Source: an uncultured Pelagibacteraceae bacterium (lineage in GTDB: Bacteria; Pseudomonadota; Alphaproteobacteria; Pelagibacterales; Pelagibacteraceae). From it: a stretch of 64,000 nucleotides of DNA. The DNA is taken from the NCBI GenBank assembly GCA_902524955.1, contig CABZEY010000004.1:1-64000 (forward strand), written 5' to 3'. Both the position numbers and the translations under genes were made by a program. Below the pieces are notes generated by a model, which saw only the letters and a program-made list of their open reading frames with translations, was not told where the DNA came from and did not search any database. Shown one piece after another: positions 30,391 through 39,667 of this stretch (positions within the stretch are counted from its first letter, which is position 1; every line of letters begins with the position of its first letter).

Positions 30391-30947
30391 ACTTTTAAAA
30401 TTTCTTGTTCTTTTTCTTTGATTCTATTTTCAATTTTTTTAATGTATTCGTCAGTAAGTTTTTGTAAATCACTAGATAATTTTTTACTTTCATCTTCACT
30501 GATATTTTTATTTTTTTCCTCACTTTTAAGAAAATCCATTCCATTTCTTCTAATATTTCTAATTGAAATTTTGTTTTTCTCAGATTGTTGATTAACAATT
30601 TTTGATAATTCTTTTCTTCTTTCCTCACTTAGTTTTGGCACAGGTATTCTTAAAATCTGTCCATCAATAATTGGGTTTAAATTCAAATCACTTTCTCTTA
30701 GCGCCTTTTCACAAAACTTAACATTATTAACATCCCACACCTGAATTGATAAAGTTTGGGGGTCAGAAACACTAACTGTTCCAACTTGATTAATTGGTGT
30801 TAATTGTCCATATACTTCAACTTTAATCAAGTCTAACATTGATGTGTGTGCTCTTCCTGTTCTAATTGTAGATAAATCTTTTACAAGAGAGGCCAATGAC
30901 TCTTCCATTTTAGATTTGAAAGATTTTAAACTGTTGTCTACTTGCAT
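30387..30947 (-). CDS. frr: Ribosome recycling factor
   Basis: LSTIRTGRAHTSMLD; IRIPVPKLSEERRKEL; NIRRNGMD. Confidence 0.97.
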   Translation of the reverse strand: MQVDNSLKSFKSKMEESLASLVKDLSTIRTGRAHTSMLDLIKVEVYGQLTPINQVGTVSVSDPQTLSIQVWDVNNVKFCEKALRESDLNLNPIIDGQILRIPVPKLSEERRKELSKIVNQQSEKNKISIRNIRRNGMDFLKSEEKNKNISEDESKKLSSDLQKLTDEYIKKIENRIKEKEQEILKV

Positions 30948-30951
30948 TTTA

Positions 30952-31854
30952 TTATTTAGTTAAAGATTTTACTTCCTCACTAAAATCAATTTTTTTGAGT
31001 TCGATACCTTCGCCCACTTTAAATTTTAAAAAATCTAGTATTTCAAAATTGTCATTATTGTCTTTATTATATTTTTCAATTGCTTGATTTACAGTTAATT
31101 CTTGATCAATAACCCACTTCTGGTTTATTAATGTATTTTCATTAATTACTTTATCTAACTTTCCTTTGATAATTTTTTCTAATATCTCGGGTTTCTTTCC
31201 ATTTTTATCAATTTGCTCTACTATAATTTTTTTTTCTTTATTTATAAAATCACTTTCTAAATTATCTTCATTTAATGCCATTGGTGACATAGCAGCAATA
31301 TGCATACAAATATTCGTTGCAAGCTGCTTACTTTCATCTTTTTTTGAAACATATTTAATAACAGATATAATTTTTCCCGATTTGTCGTTTACTTTGTTGT
31401 GTACATAAAAGGCAGATTTTGAATTTTCTTTTAATATTTTCTTAAATCTTCTTAATTTAATATTTTCTCCAATTTTTGAAACCAAACTAATTATTAAATC
31501 TTTAACAGTTACCCCGTCAATTTTAATATTAATTAAGTCATCAATATTATCTGCCTTGGGACTAATTTCTGAAATTTTTTTGCAAAAATTTATAAACTCT
31601 TTATTTTTTGCAACAAAATCAGTTTCGGAATTTATTTCAGTCAAATTTAAAGTATTTTTATCTTCTCCTAAAATAATCAAACCCTCTGCTGCATCCCTTG
31701 AACTTTTCTTTGCAGCTTTTAAAACACCTTTTTTTCTTAAATATTCTATAGATTTTTCGATATTATTATCATTTTCTTTGAGTGCATTTTTACAGTCTTG
31801 CATACCTGCACCAGTGACATCCCTTAATTCTTTAACTTTCTCTAAAACTGACAT
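30952..31854 (-). CDS. tsf: Elongation factor Ts
   Basis: VKELRDVTGAGMQDCKNAL; NSETDFVAKNKEF; MHIAAMSP. Confidence 0.97.
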   Translation of the reverse strand: MSVLEKVKELRDVTGAGMQDCKNALKENDNNIEKSIEYLRKKGVLKAAKKSSRDAAEGLIILGEDKNTLNLTEINSETDFVAKNKEFINFCKKISEISPKADNIDDLINIKIDGVTVKDLIISLVSKIGENIKLRRFKKILKENSKSAFYVHNKVNDKSGKIISVIKYVSKKDESKQLATNICMHIAAMSPMALNEDNLESDFINKEKKIIVEQIDKNGKKPEILEKIIKGKLDKVINENTLINQKWVIDQELTVNQAIEKYNKDNNDNFEILDFLKFKVGEGIELKKIDFSEEVKSLTK

Positions 31855-32651
31855 TATTTTTTTTCTTCTTTGGTATTTTTATTATTTATTTTTGTGGATG
31901 ACTCTTTTTTATTACTTTCATTAATTTTTATTTTATCCGACTTCCCCTCTTTTTCAGCAACTTTCATATTTTTTTTTGCATCTATGATTGTTTTTTTTAT
32001 TAGATCGCAATATAAGTTGATTGATCTTCTTGCATCATCATTTCCCGGAATTGGAAAATCAATATTGTCAGGATTAGAATTACTATCAAGAATCCCAATA
32101 ATAGGAATATTCAATTTCTTTGCTTCTAAAACTGCCAATGACTCTATATTTGTATCAATAACAAAAATAATGTTAGGAAGCTTCCTCATTTCAGATATTC
32201 CGCCTAAAGACCTTTCTAATTTTTCTTTTTCTAAATTCATTTTAATTAATTCTTTTTTTGTAAAACCCGAATCCTCTTCTAAAAGATTTTTTTGTAAATT
32301 CTTTAGTCTTTTTATTGAATTGCTTATTGTATTCCAATTGGTTAACATTCCACCAAGCCATCTAAAATTCACGTAATAATTATCTGTTTCTTTGGCTACA
32401 TCAGCTATTAATTCTGAGGCTTGTTTTTTTGTAGAAACAAATAGTACCTTACCACCTGATGACACTGACTTATGTAATTCTATTAAAGCATTCTTCAGCA
32501 ATTCAAGGGTTTTTGAAAGATCAATTATATGTATAGAATTTTTTTCACCAAAAATGTACTTTTTCATTTTTGGATTCCATCTAAAAGTTTTATGTCCTAA
32601 ATGTACTCCTGCTTCTAACAAGTCTTTGACTGTTACTTCTGGTAAATTCAT
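31854..32651 (-). CDS. rpsB: 30S ribosomal protein S2
   Basis: LLEAGVHLGHKTFRWNPKMKKYIFG; FRWLGGMLTNW; GNDDARRSI. Confidence 0.98.
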   Translation of the reverse strand: MNLPEVTVKDLLEAGVHLGHKTFRWNPKMKKYIFGEKNSIHIIDLSKTLELLKNALIELHKSVSSGGKVLFVSTKKQASELIADVAKETDNYYVNFRWLGGMLTNWNTISNSIKRLKNLQKNLLEEDSGFTKKELIKMNLEKEKLERSLGGISEMRKLPNIIFVIDTNIESLAVLEAKKLNIPIIGILDSNSNPDNIDFPIPGNDDARRSINLYCDLIKKTIIDAKKNMKVAEKEGKSDKIKINESNKKESSTKINNKNTKEEKK

Positions 32652-32730
32652 TTTTTTTCCTTTCCGGTTAATCCTCCAGAGAAACTACTGCTTTAACAGA
32701 CCGGGGGCTATTAGCCAGATTCTCTGTGCG
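32652..32730 (-). ncRNA. Structured 5' leader of rpsB (candidate autoregulatory element with pseudoknot)
   Basis: Intergenic upstream of rpsB: 7-bp helix 32677-32683/32720-32726 (cagagaa/ttctctg), internal hairpin 32706-32716 (ggct-att-agcc), and a 5-bp pairing 32664-32668 (ccggt) with 32700-32704 (accgg) that crosses the first helix, near the start codon. Confidence 0.6.
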
Positions 32731-32779
32731 TTTTTTTTAGGCTTATATAATTGAAAAAAATAATTTCAATAAAAATTAT

Positions 32780-35700
32780 CTAAAAATATGTTTTAATTTG
32801 GTTATTTTTTAGGAATTCTATGTCTTTTTGTAACACTCTTAGTCTATAATTTAAAGCAAAGGAATAAATTATGGAAGATTTGTCTTCAAAAATAATATTT
32901 ACTTTTGAAGATCCTTTTTTTTTTAATCTATCCTTAATTAACGACAAAGACTTTAAATTATTTATTTTAAATGTTACGTTTTCGATCTCTTTATTTTTTA
33001 GATCATCTATTAAGAATATATTATCCAAATTTACTCGCTCTATTCCATCTTTATTTTTTTCTTTTTTTACCTTTATCAAGAAGGAGTTTCCTACTAAAAG
33101 ATTATTTCTGTTTTCAACTAATTTTTCTGAAAATATAAAAAGTTCAAACATTGAACCCAAATCTACAAATTTAATAATTGCATAGGGGTTGCCTTTTCCT
33201 GTTTTTTTTTCTTGTATAGAAATTAAAGTACCCGCAATCATTCCTTCCTGAGATTTTTCATTATTTTTTAAATCAACATATGAAAGAACTTTGAATTGTT
33301 TCAATATTTCTAAATTTGATTTCAATGGATGCTCTCCCACAAAAAAACCGATAGACTCAAATTCTTTTTTAATTTTATCTTTTTGATCCCAATCTGAGAC
33401 TATATTATCGTGTTTATAGGTATTATCGTTTTCTTCAAATTCTTGAGAAAACAATAAATTTTGATTGTCACTATTTGTTTTATCTGATGATTTTGATTGC
33501 TTTATATAATCTGGAACATTTTCAAAAAGCTTTTTTCTATTTTGATCTAGTGTATCTAATGCACCAGATTTAATTAGACCCTCTAGTTGTAGTTTGTTTA
33601 AATTTTTACTTTCAACCCTGCTTAAAAAGCTTGATATTGATTTAAAAATTCCATTTTTTTCTCTTTCACTGACTATGTTTGATACAGCTTCATAGCCAAC
33701 TGCTTTAATTGCTGATAAAGCATAATAAATCGTTTTATCTCTTGGTAGAAATTCAGCGTAAGAATAATTTATATTTGGAGGTTTGATGTCGATTTTTAGT
33801 CTTTTTAATTCCTCGTAAAATAGATTTAATTTATCTGTATTTGATAGTTCCGTATTCATTGACGCACAAAAAAAATAAATTGGAAAATGTGCTTTTAAAT
33901 AAGCAGTTTGAAAAGCAATTAAAGCATATGCAGCTGCATGACTTTTGTTAAATCCATATTGAGCAAATTTTTCTACAAGTTGAAATATATAAATTGCTTG
34001 TTCTTTGGAAATTCCATTTTTAACAGCCCCGTCAATAAAATCTTTTTTTTGCCGTTCCATTTCTGCAGACTTTTTTTTACCCATTGCCTTTCTTAAAATA
34101 TCAGCTTTACTTGCGCTGAAGTCTGATAATGCTTGTGCAATCTGCATTACTTGCTCTTGATAAATTATTACTCCATATGTTTCTTTTAAAATATTTTTTA
34201 ATTTTTCATGTAAATAATCTGGTTGCTCTTTTCCATGCTTTCTAGCAATATAGGTTGGGATGTTTTGCATGGGGCCTGGTCTATAAAGTGCGACTAAGGC
34301 TATAATATCTTCAAATTTATTAGGTCTTAATTGCTTCAAAACTTCTCTCATACCTGAGCTTTCAAGTTGAAAAATTCCCATTGTTTCACCTGAACTTAGT
34401 AATTTAAAAGTTTTTTGGTCTGATAAATTTATTTTACTAATATCAAAACTTGGATCATCCTTATGAATAAATTGAATAGTTTTTTTAATCACTGTTAGAG
34501 TTTTTAATCCAAGAAAGTCAAATTTTACTAAACCAATTTCTTCAGAAGATTTCATATCAAACTGGGTTACTGGTATTGGGAGAGTAGATGATAAATCTTT
34601 ATAAAGTGGGACTAGCTCATTTAAATTACGATCTCCAATAACCACACCTGCTGCATGAGTTGCGACGTTTCTATATAACCCCTCAAGCTTTAATGAGTAG
34701 TCTATAAGTTTTTTTATTACAGGATCATTTTTTTCTTCTTTTTGTAATCTTGGTTCAATTGCAATAGACTCAGCTAACGATAAAGGTCTTGATGGATCAA
34801 ATGGTATCATTTTACAAAGCTGGTCTACTCTGCCATAAGGTAAACCTAACACTCTACCTATGTCTCTTAAAGCCATTCTAGCTTGCAATTTTCCAAATGT
34901 AATAATTTGAGCAACTTTATTAGGATATTTCTCTTTGACATATTTTATAACTTCGTCACGTCCCTCTTGACAAAAATCTATATCGAAATCAGGCATTGAA
35001 ATTCTATCGGGATTTAGAAATCTCTCAAAAATTAAATCAAATCTTATTGGATCTAAATCTGTAATAGACAAACACCATGCAACCAAAGAGCCTGCCCCTG
35101 ATCCTCTTCCTGGTCCAACAGGTATATTGTTAGACTTTGCCCAATTTATATAATCAGATACAATTAAAAAATACCCAGAAAATTTCATATTAGAAATAAC
35201 ACTCACCTCGTAGTCTAACCTAGTTTCATATAATTTTTTTATATCTTGTTTGTTAGTTTTGCTGTCTATTCTAGGGTATATAAACTTTTCTAGTCTTTCT
35301 TTTAATCCAAGATTAGCTTTATTTTTTAAGACTTCATTAACATCTTTATTATCGTCAACAAAGTGTGGAAGTAGAGGTTTGTTTTTTTTGGGAAAATAAG
35401 AAAATCTGAATTTAAAATTTCTATTATTTTCTAAGGCGTCTGGAAGATCTTTAAAAAGTTCAGATAATTCTTGTGACTGCATAAAATAATGTTTGTTAGA
35501 ATATTTTAATCTATTTTTTTCATTTATGTAACTTTTTTGACCAACGCAAATATATGCATCATGAGCAGCATATTCATTTTTACTTAAATAAAAAACTTCG
35601 GTTGTTCCAATTAAAGGAATTTGTAACTCAGAAGAAATTTTAATTAGTTTTCTTTCAAGTTGGGCCTCGTGAAACTCATCGTGTCTTTGAATTTCAATAT

Positions 35701-36202
35701 AAATATTTCGACAAAATACATTTTTTAACTCAGAAATTTTTTGTACACAAAAATAATTTTTATTCTGCATAATCAAATCCGAAAAAAAACTTTTACTTCC
35801 GCCAATGAAAACAATGATTCCGTCAGAATACTCTTTAAGTAAATCGAATGAGATATTTGGTTTAATATCATCTTCCTTTAAATTTAAATAAGAATATGAT
35901 GATAGTTTAAGTAAATTTTTGTATCCTGTTACGTTTTTTGCAAACAAAGAAATTTTTCCATAAAATATTTCATTATCCACAATTTCTTTTAAAAATATGC
36001 TAGTCCCAATTATTGGCTGAATACCAGCTTTGCTCAACTCGGTAGAAAATTCCAGAGCTCCAGATAAGTTTTCATTATCACAAATACCAACAGCTGTAAT
36101 TTTATTTTTTTTACAAAAATCTGATAATTGATTTATTTTAATTGCTCCCTCACATATTGAAAATTGAGAGTGAATTTTTAAATTGATAGCTTCACTTGAC
36201 AT
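32780..36202 (-). CDS. dnaE: DNA polymerase III alpha subunit
   Basis: PHP N-terminus; GPGRGSGAGSLVAWCLSITDLDPI; MPDFDIDFCQEGRDEVI; YGVIIYQEQVMQIAQ. Confidence 0.97.
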   Translation of the reverse strand: MSSEAINLKIHSQFSICEGAIKINQLSDFCKKNKITAVGICDNENLSGALEFSTELSKAGIQPIIGTSIFLKEIVDNEIFYGKISLFAKNVTGYKNLLKLSSYSYLNLKEDDIKPNISFDLLKEYSDGIIVFIGGSKSFFSDLIMQNKNYFCVQKISELKNVFCRNIYIEIQRHDEFHEAQLERKLIKISSELQIPLIGTTEVFYLSKNEYAAHDAYICVGQKSYINEKNRLKYSNKHYFMQSQELSELFKDLPDALENNRNFKFRFSYFPKKNKPLLPHFVDDNKDVNEVLKNKANLGLKERLEKFIYPRIDSKTNKQDIKKLYETRLDYEVSVISNMKFSGYFLIVSDYINWAKSNNIPVGPGRGSGAGSLVAWCLSITDLDPIRFDLIFERFLNPDRISMPDFDIDFCQEGRDEVIKYVKEKYPNKVAQIITFGKLQARMALRDIGRVLGLPYGRVDQLCKMIPFDPSRPLSLAESIAIEPRLQKEEKNDPVIKKLIDYSLKLEGLYRNVATHAAGVVIGDRNLNELVPLYKDLSSTLPIPVTQFDMKSSEEIGLVKFDFLGLKTLTVIKKTIQFIHKDDPSFDISKINLSDQKTFKLLSSGETMGIFQLESSGMREVLKQLRPNKFEDIIALVALYRPGPMQNIPTYIARKHGKEQPDYLHEKLKNILKETYGVIIYQEQVMQIAQALSDFSASKADILRKAMGKKKSAEMERQKKDFIDGAVKNGISKEQAIYIFQLVEKFAQYGFNKSHAAAYALIAFQTAYLKAHFPIYFFCASMNTELSNTDKLNLFYEELKRLKIDIKPPNINYSYAEFLPRDKTIYYALSAIKAVGYEAVSNIVSEREKNGIFKSISSFLSRVESKNLNKLQLEGLIKSGALDTLDQNRKKLFENVPDYIKQSKSSDKTNSDNQNLLFSQEFEENDNTYKHDNIVSDWDQKDKIKKEFESIGFFVGEHPLKSNLEILKQFKVLSYVDLKNNEKSQEGMIAGTLISIQEKKTGKGNPYAIIKFVDLGSMFELFIFSEKLVENRNNLLVGNSFLIKVKKEKNKDGIERVNLDNIFLIDDLKNKEIENVTFKINNLKSLSLIKDRLKKKGSSKVNIIFEDKSSIIYSFALNYRLRVLQKDIEFLKNNQIKTYF

Positions 36203-36882
36203 TAATTAAAAATAACATTTCCATTGGAAATTGTTAATTCTAAATCAGACTTACTAACAAGAGACTTATTATGAGTTGCAAATATAACAAGCGCTTTATC
36301 ATCTTTAATACTTTTTAATATTTCTAAAATATTTTCGGCATTTTTAGCATCTAAACTACCTGTAGGTTCATCTGCTAAAATTAATTTTGGTTTATTGATC
36401 AAGCTTCTAGCAATTGCAACCCGCTGCTGCTCACCACCAGACAACTCACTGGGTAGATGGTTTAGTCTATTCTCTAACCCAACTTGAATTAACAAAGATT
36501 TAGCTAAATTAAAAGAATTGATTTTTTTTTCACCCAAATAAAGATTGGGTAACATAACATTTTCTAAGGCTGTAAGATCTGAAATTAAATTAAAATTTTG
36601 AAAAACTATTGATAAATTTTTTTTCCTATAATTTGATTTTTGTTTTTCATCAAAAGAAAATAAATTATCTTGTGTTAATAGTTTATACACACCTTGCTCT
36701 GGTGTATCCAGGAGGGCTAATAAATGTATCAATGTTGATTTTCCTGATCCTGATGGTCCTGTGAGTGCAACAAGTTTGTTCGAGGGTAATTTAAAGCTAA
36801 TTTTGTTTAAAATCACAATATCATCATTTTTATCTTTAAATTTTTTACTGACATCTTTTAGTTCAATTAAATTTTCAATCAT
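36202..36882 (-). CDS. lolD: Lipoprotein-releasing ABC transporter ATP-binding protein
   Basis: GPSGSGKSTLIHLLALLD; LSGGEQQRVAIARSL; LILADEPTGSLD; adjacent to the LolC/E permease. Confidence 0.93.
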   Translation of the reverse strand: MIENLIELKDVSKKFKDKNDDIVILNKISFKLPSNKLVALTGPSGSGKSTLIHLLALLDTPEQGVYKLLTQDNLFSFDEKQKSNYRKKNLSIVFQNFNLISDLTALENVMLPNLYLGEKKINSFNLAKSLLIQVGLENRLNHLPSELSGGEQQRVAIARSLINKPKLILADEPTGSLDAKNAENILEILKSIKDDKALVIFATHNKSLVSKSDLELTISNGNVIFN

Positions 36883-38098
36883 TTTTTAAATTTTTTACTG
36901 GATCTAATTTTGAGGCACTAATCGCTGGAAATAAAGAGGCGACCAATACTACGATAAAGGAAAATGAAGCGATTAATAATACTGAATTGAAATTCACATG
37001 GGATGGGAGTTGATTTAAAAAATATATTTCTGATGGAAAAATATTTATATTAAAGAAATCACTTAAGAATAATCGAATGTTTTCTAAATTGTAAGATAAA
37101 ATAACACCTAAAAACACTCCGAAAATTATTCCAAAAAATCCAATTGCTGCTCCAGAAATAACGAAGATCAAGCATATTGAACTTTTTAAAAAACCAATTG
37201 ATCTTAAAATAGCAATTTCCTTTGACTTGTTTTTAATCAAAATTGTTAAAACAGATATAATGTTAAATGCAGCAACGATTATTATTAAAGTAAGAATGAT
37301 AAACATTACATTTCGCTCTACATTTAGAGCGTCAAAAAATGTTTTATTTGTGTCAACCCATGAATATATAAAGTTATTTGGATCATTTTTTTTTAAAACT
37401 CTTGTAAAAAAAATTGCTTTGTCAGGATCTTTAATTTTAATTTCAATTTCATTTTTTTTTTTTGATAGAAGCTTACCTTGATCTAAATTAGTTATTATAA
37501 AATTATTATCGAACTCATACATACCTGTGTTAAATATATAGCTAATAGTATAATTAAATTGTCTGGGTATTAATCCAAAAGGTGTGGTTTCTGTGTTCTT
37601 AGATAAAAGGGTTATTACATCACCAACATTTATAGATAGCTTATTTGCTAATTCTAAACCAATTCCAACACCATTACTATTTATTTTTCCTCTTAATACG
37701 GAATTTTTTAAAAAATAGTTTTTTTTTATTTCGTCCTTTTTAAAACTTTTAATTAATACTCCAAAATTATTTTTTTTTGTTAATATTAAAGCTTCAGAAT
37801 TTTTTACTAGGTTTATATCAGTAATTTTGATTTTATTTTCTTTTGAAAGTTTCAAAATTACGTCTTTTTCAAATTTATAGTTACCTTTTGATAAATAAGA
37901 TATATGTGGCTGATAACTTAACAATTTATCTAAAAGATCAACTCTAAAGCCATTCATTAAAGACATAACAATAATTAAAGTAGCTACTCCAAGCATTATC
38001 CCAATAAACGAAAAATTTGAAATAACTTTTAAAAAACCATCTCTATCTTTAGGTTTTAAGTACCTTAAAATAATTAAAAACTCTGCTCTATTGATCAC
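36875..38098 (-). CDS. Lipoprotein-releasing ABC transporter permease (LolC/LolE family)
   Basis: MacB/FtsX-like topology; ILRYLKPKDRDGFLKVISNFSFIGIMLGVATLIIVMSLMNGF typical of the LolC/E N-terminus. Confidence 0.92.
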   Translation of the reverse strand: MINRAEFLIILRYLKPKDRDGFLKVISNFSFIGIMLGVATLIIVMSLMNGFRVDLLDKLLSYQPHISYLSKGNYKFEKDVILKLSKENKIKITDINLVKNSEALILTKKNNFGVLIKSFKKDEIKKNYFLKNSVLRGKINSNGVGIGLELANKLSINVGDVITLLSKNTETTPFGLIPRQFNYTISYIFNTGMYEFDNNFIITNLDQGKLLSKKKNEIEIKIKDPDKAIFFTRVLKKNDPNNFIYSWVDTNKTFFDALNVERNVMFIILTLIIIVAAFNIISVLTILIKNKSKEIAILRSIGFLKSSICLIFVISGAAIGFFGIIFGVFLGVILSYNLENIRLFLSDFFNINIFPSEIYFLNQLPSHVNFNSVLLIASFSFIVVLVASLFPAISASKLDPVKNLKND

Positions 38099-39416
38099 TA
38101 TGGTAGATTTCTTTTAATCTGTTTAATAATTCACTTTTTGATAAAATCATCTTTCCTTTACCTAATTCTTTAAATTCGTATTCCTCTTTTTTCATTTTAG
38201 ACCCAATAATTATTTGATACGGAATGCCAATTAAATCAAAATTTTTAAACTTACTTGCAGGACTTTCAGAAGTATCATCCAATAGTGGGTCAAAACTATT
38301 ATTTTTAAGAAATGTGTAAATATCGTTAGATTTTTTGTCAACCTCATCGCCGTTCTTACCCAAGTTAATAATAGCAACGTGGAAAGGTGTTACGGATTTA
38401 GGCCACTTCATAAATTCGTTATTATATTTTGCTTCGATTATTGCTGCTGGCAATCTAGAAACTCCTATGCCATAAGAACCCATTTGAGGATTAATATTTT
38501 TACCCTCTTTAGTATTTACTAACGCTTTAAGTGATTTTGAATATTTATCACCAAAATAAAAAATGTGTCCAATCTCAATACCTCTAGTGTGCAACTGGTT
38601 TTTTTTTTCTACTAACCTATTAAATTCACTAGTACTATGCTTTTCATCTGTTGCTGAATATAATTTTGAAAATTTATCTATTATTTTATCAATATTATTT
38701 TTGGTATAATCAATATTTTTAATATTAATATTTAATAGATTTTTATCTAAAAAAACTTCACTCTCACCTGTATCAGTTAAAATTATAAATTCATGAGATA
38801 AATCTCCACCAATTGGTCCTGTATCAGCCTGCATAGGTATTGCATTAAGATCTAGTTTTTCAAATGTCTTGAGATATGATAAATACATTTTTTTATACGA
38901 ATATTCTGCATTTTGTTTATTAAGATCAAAAGAATACGTATCTTTCATTAGAAATTCCCTACATCTCATTACGCCAAATCTTGGTCTTATTTCATCTCTA
39001 AATTTCCACTGGATGTGATATAGCATTAGAGGAAGATTTTTGTATGACTTTACGTTATCTTTAAATATTTGTGTTATCAACTCTTCATTAGTTGGGCCAT
39101 ATAAAAGATCTCTTTCTTGCCGATCTTTAATTCTTAACATCTCTTTACCGTAATCATCATACCTACCGCTTTCTTTCCAAATATCAGCTGACTGAATAGT
39201 GGGCATTAGTAATTCAATAGCGCCTGCTTTATTCTGCTCTTCTCTAACAATATTCTCAATTTTTTTTAACACCTTAAACCCTAAAGGTAACCATGAGTAA
39301 ATTCCAGATGAGGATTGTCGTATCATACCAGATCTTAACATTAATTGATGTGACTTAATTTTAGCCTCTGAGGGACTTTCTTTAAGGATTGGAAGAAGAT
39401 AATTTGAAAGTTTCAT
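38088..39416 (-). CDS. proS: Prolyl-tRNA synthetase (short form, no INS editing insertion apparent)
   Basis: LMLRSGMIRQSSSGIYSWLPLG; GPTNEELIT; FRDEIRPRFGVMRCREFLMKDTYSF; 442 aa. Confidence 0.96.
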   Translation of the reverse strand: MKLSNYLLPILKESPSEAKIKSHQLMLRSGMIRQSSSGIYSWLPLGFKVLKKIENIVREEQNKAGAIELLMPTIQSADIWKESGRYDDYGKEMLRIKDRQERDLLYGPTNEELITQIFKDNVKSYKNLPLMLYHIQWKFRDEIRPRFGVMRCREFLMKDTYSFDLNKQNAEYSYKKMYLSYLKTFEKLDLNAIPMQADTGPIGGDLSHEFIILTDTGESEVFLDKNLLNINIKNIDYTKNNIDKIIDKFSKLYSATDEKHSTSEFNRLVEKKNQLHTRGIEIGHIFYFGDKYSKSLKALVNTKEGKNINPQMGSYGIGVSRLPAAIIEAKYNNEFMKWPKSVTPFHVAIINLGKNGDEVDKKSNDIYTFLKNNSFDPLLDDTSESPASKFKNFDLIGIPYQIIIGSKMKKEEYEFKELGKGKMILSKSELLNRLKEIYHSDQ

Positions 39417-39667
39417 TAAGATAAAATCCTTCTAACATTTAAAATATCAAAATAGTTTAAAAAATAAATGATCGCAAATAATATTGAGGTAATAGCTGTG
39501 GTTATTATGAGTTTTTTTACGATATTTGGATTTGAAGGAGCGCCAGGATCTGTGCCCAACACAACAAAATCTTTATCTTTTTGCGAATTGATATCTCTTG
39601 GCAAAACCATAAATAATATTAACCACCATAAGATAACAAAAACTACGAATGACCCTGTTAATGACAT
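39416..39667 (-). CDS. DUF1467-family small membrane protein
   Basis: Two TM segments; FVILWWLILFMVLPRD...GTDPGAPSNP; position between proS and rnj. Confidence 0.75.
   Translation of the reverse strand: MSLTGSFVVFVILWWLILFMVLPRDINSQKDKDFVVLGTDPGAPSNPNIVKKLIITTAITSILFAIIYFLNYFDILNVRRILS

Noticed and set aside
31870-32376. 168-aa plus-strand ORF antisense to rpsB (and similar antisense ORFs at 10320-10897, 11219-11500, 31556-31924, 32392-32754)
   Set aside because: Lie entirely or mostly antisense to strongly conserved genes with composition expected of shadow ORFs; no recognisable protein features.
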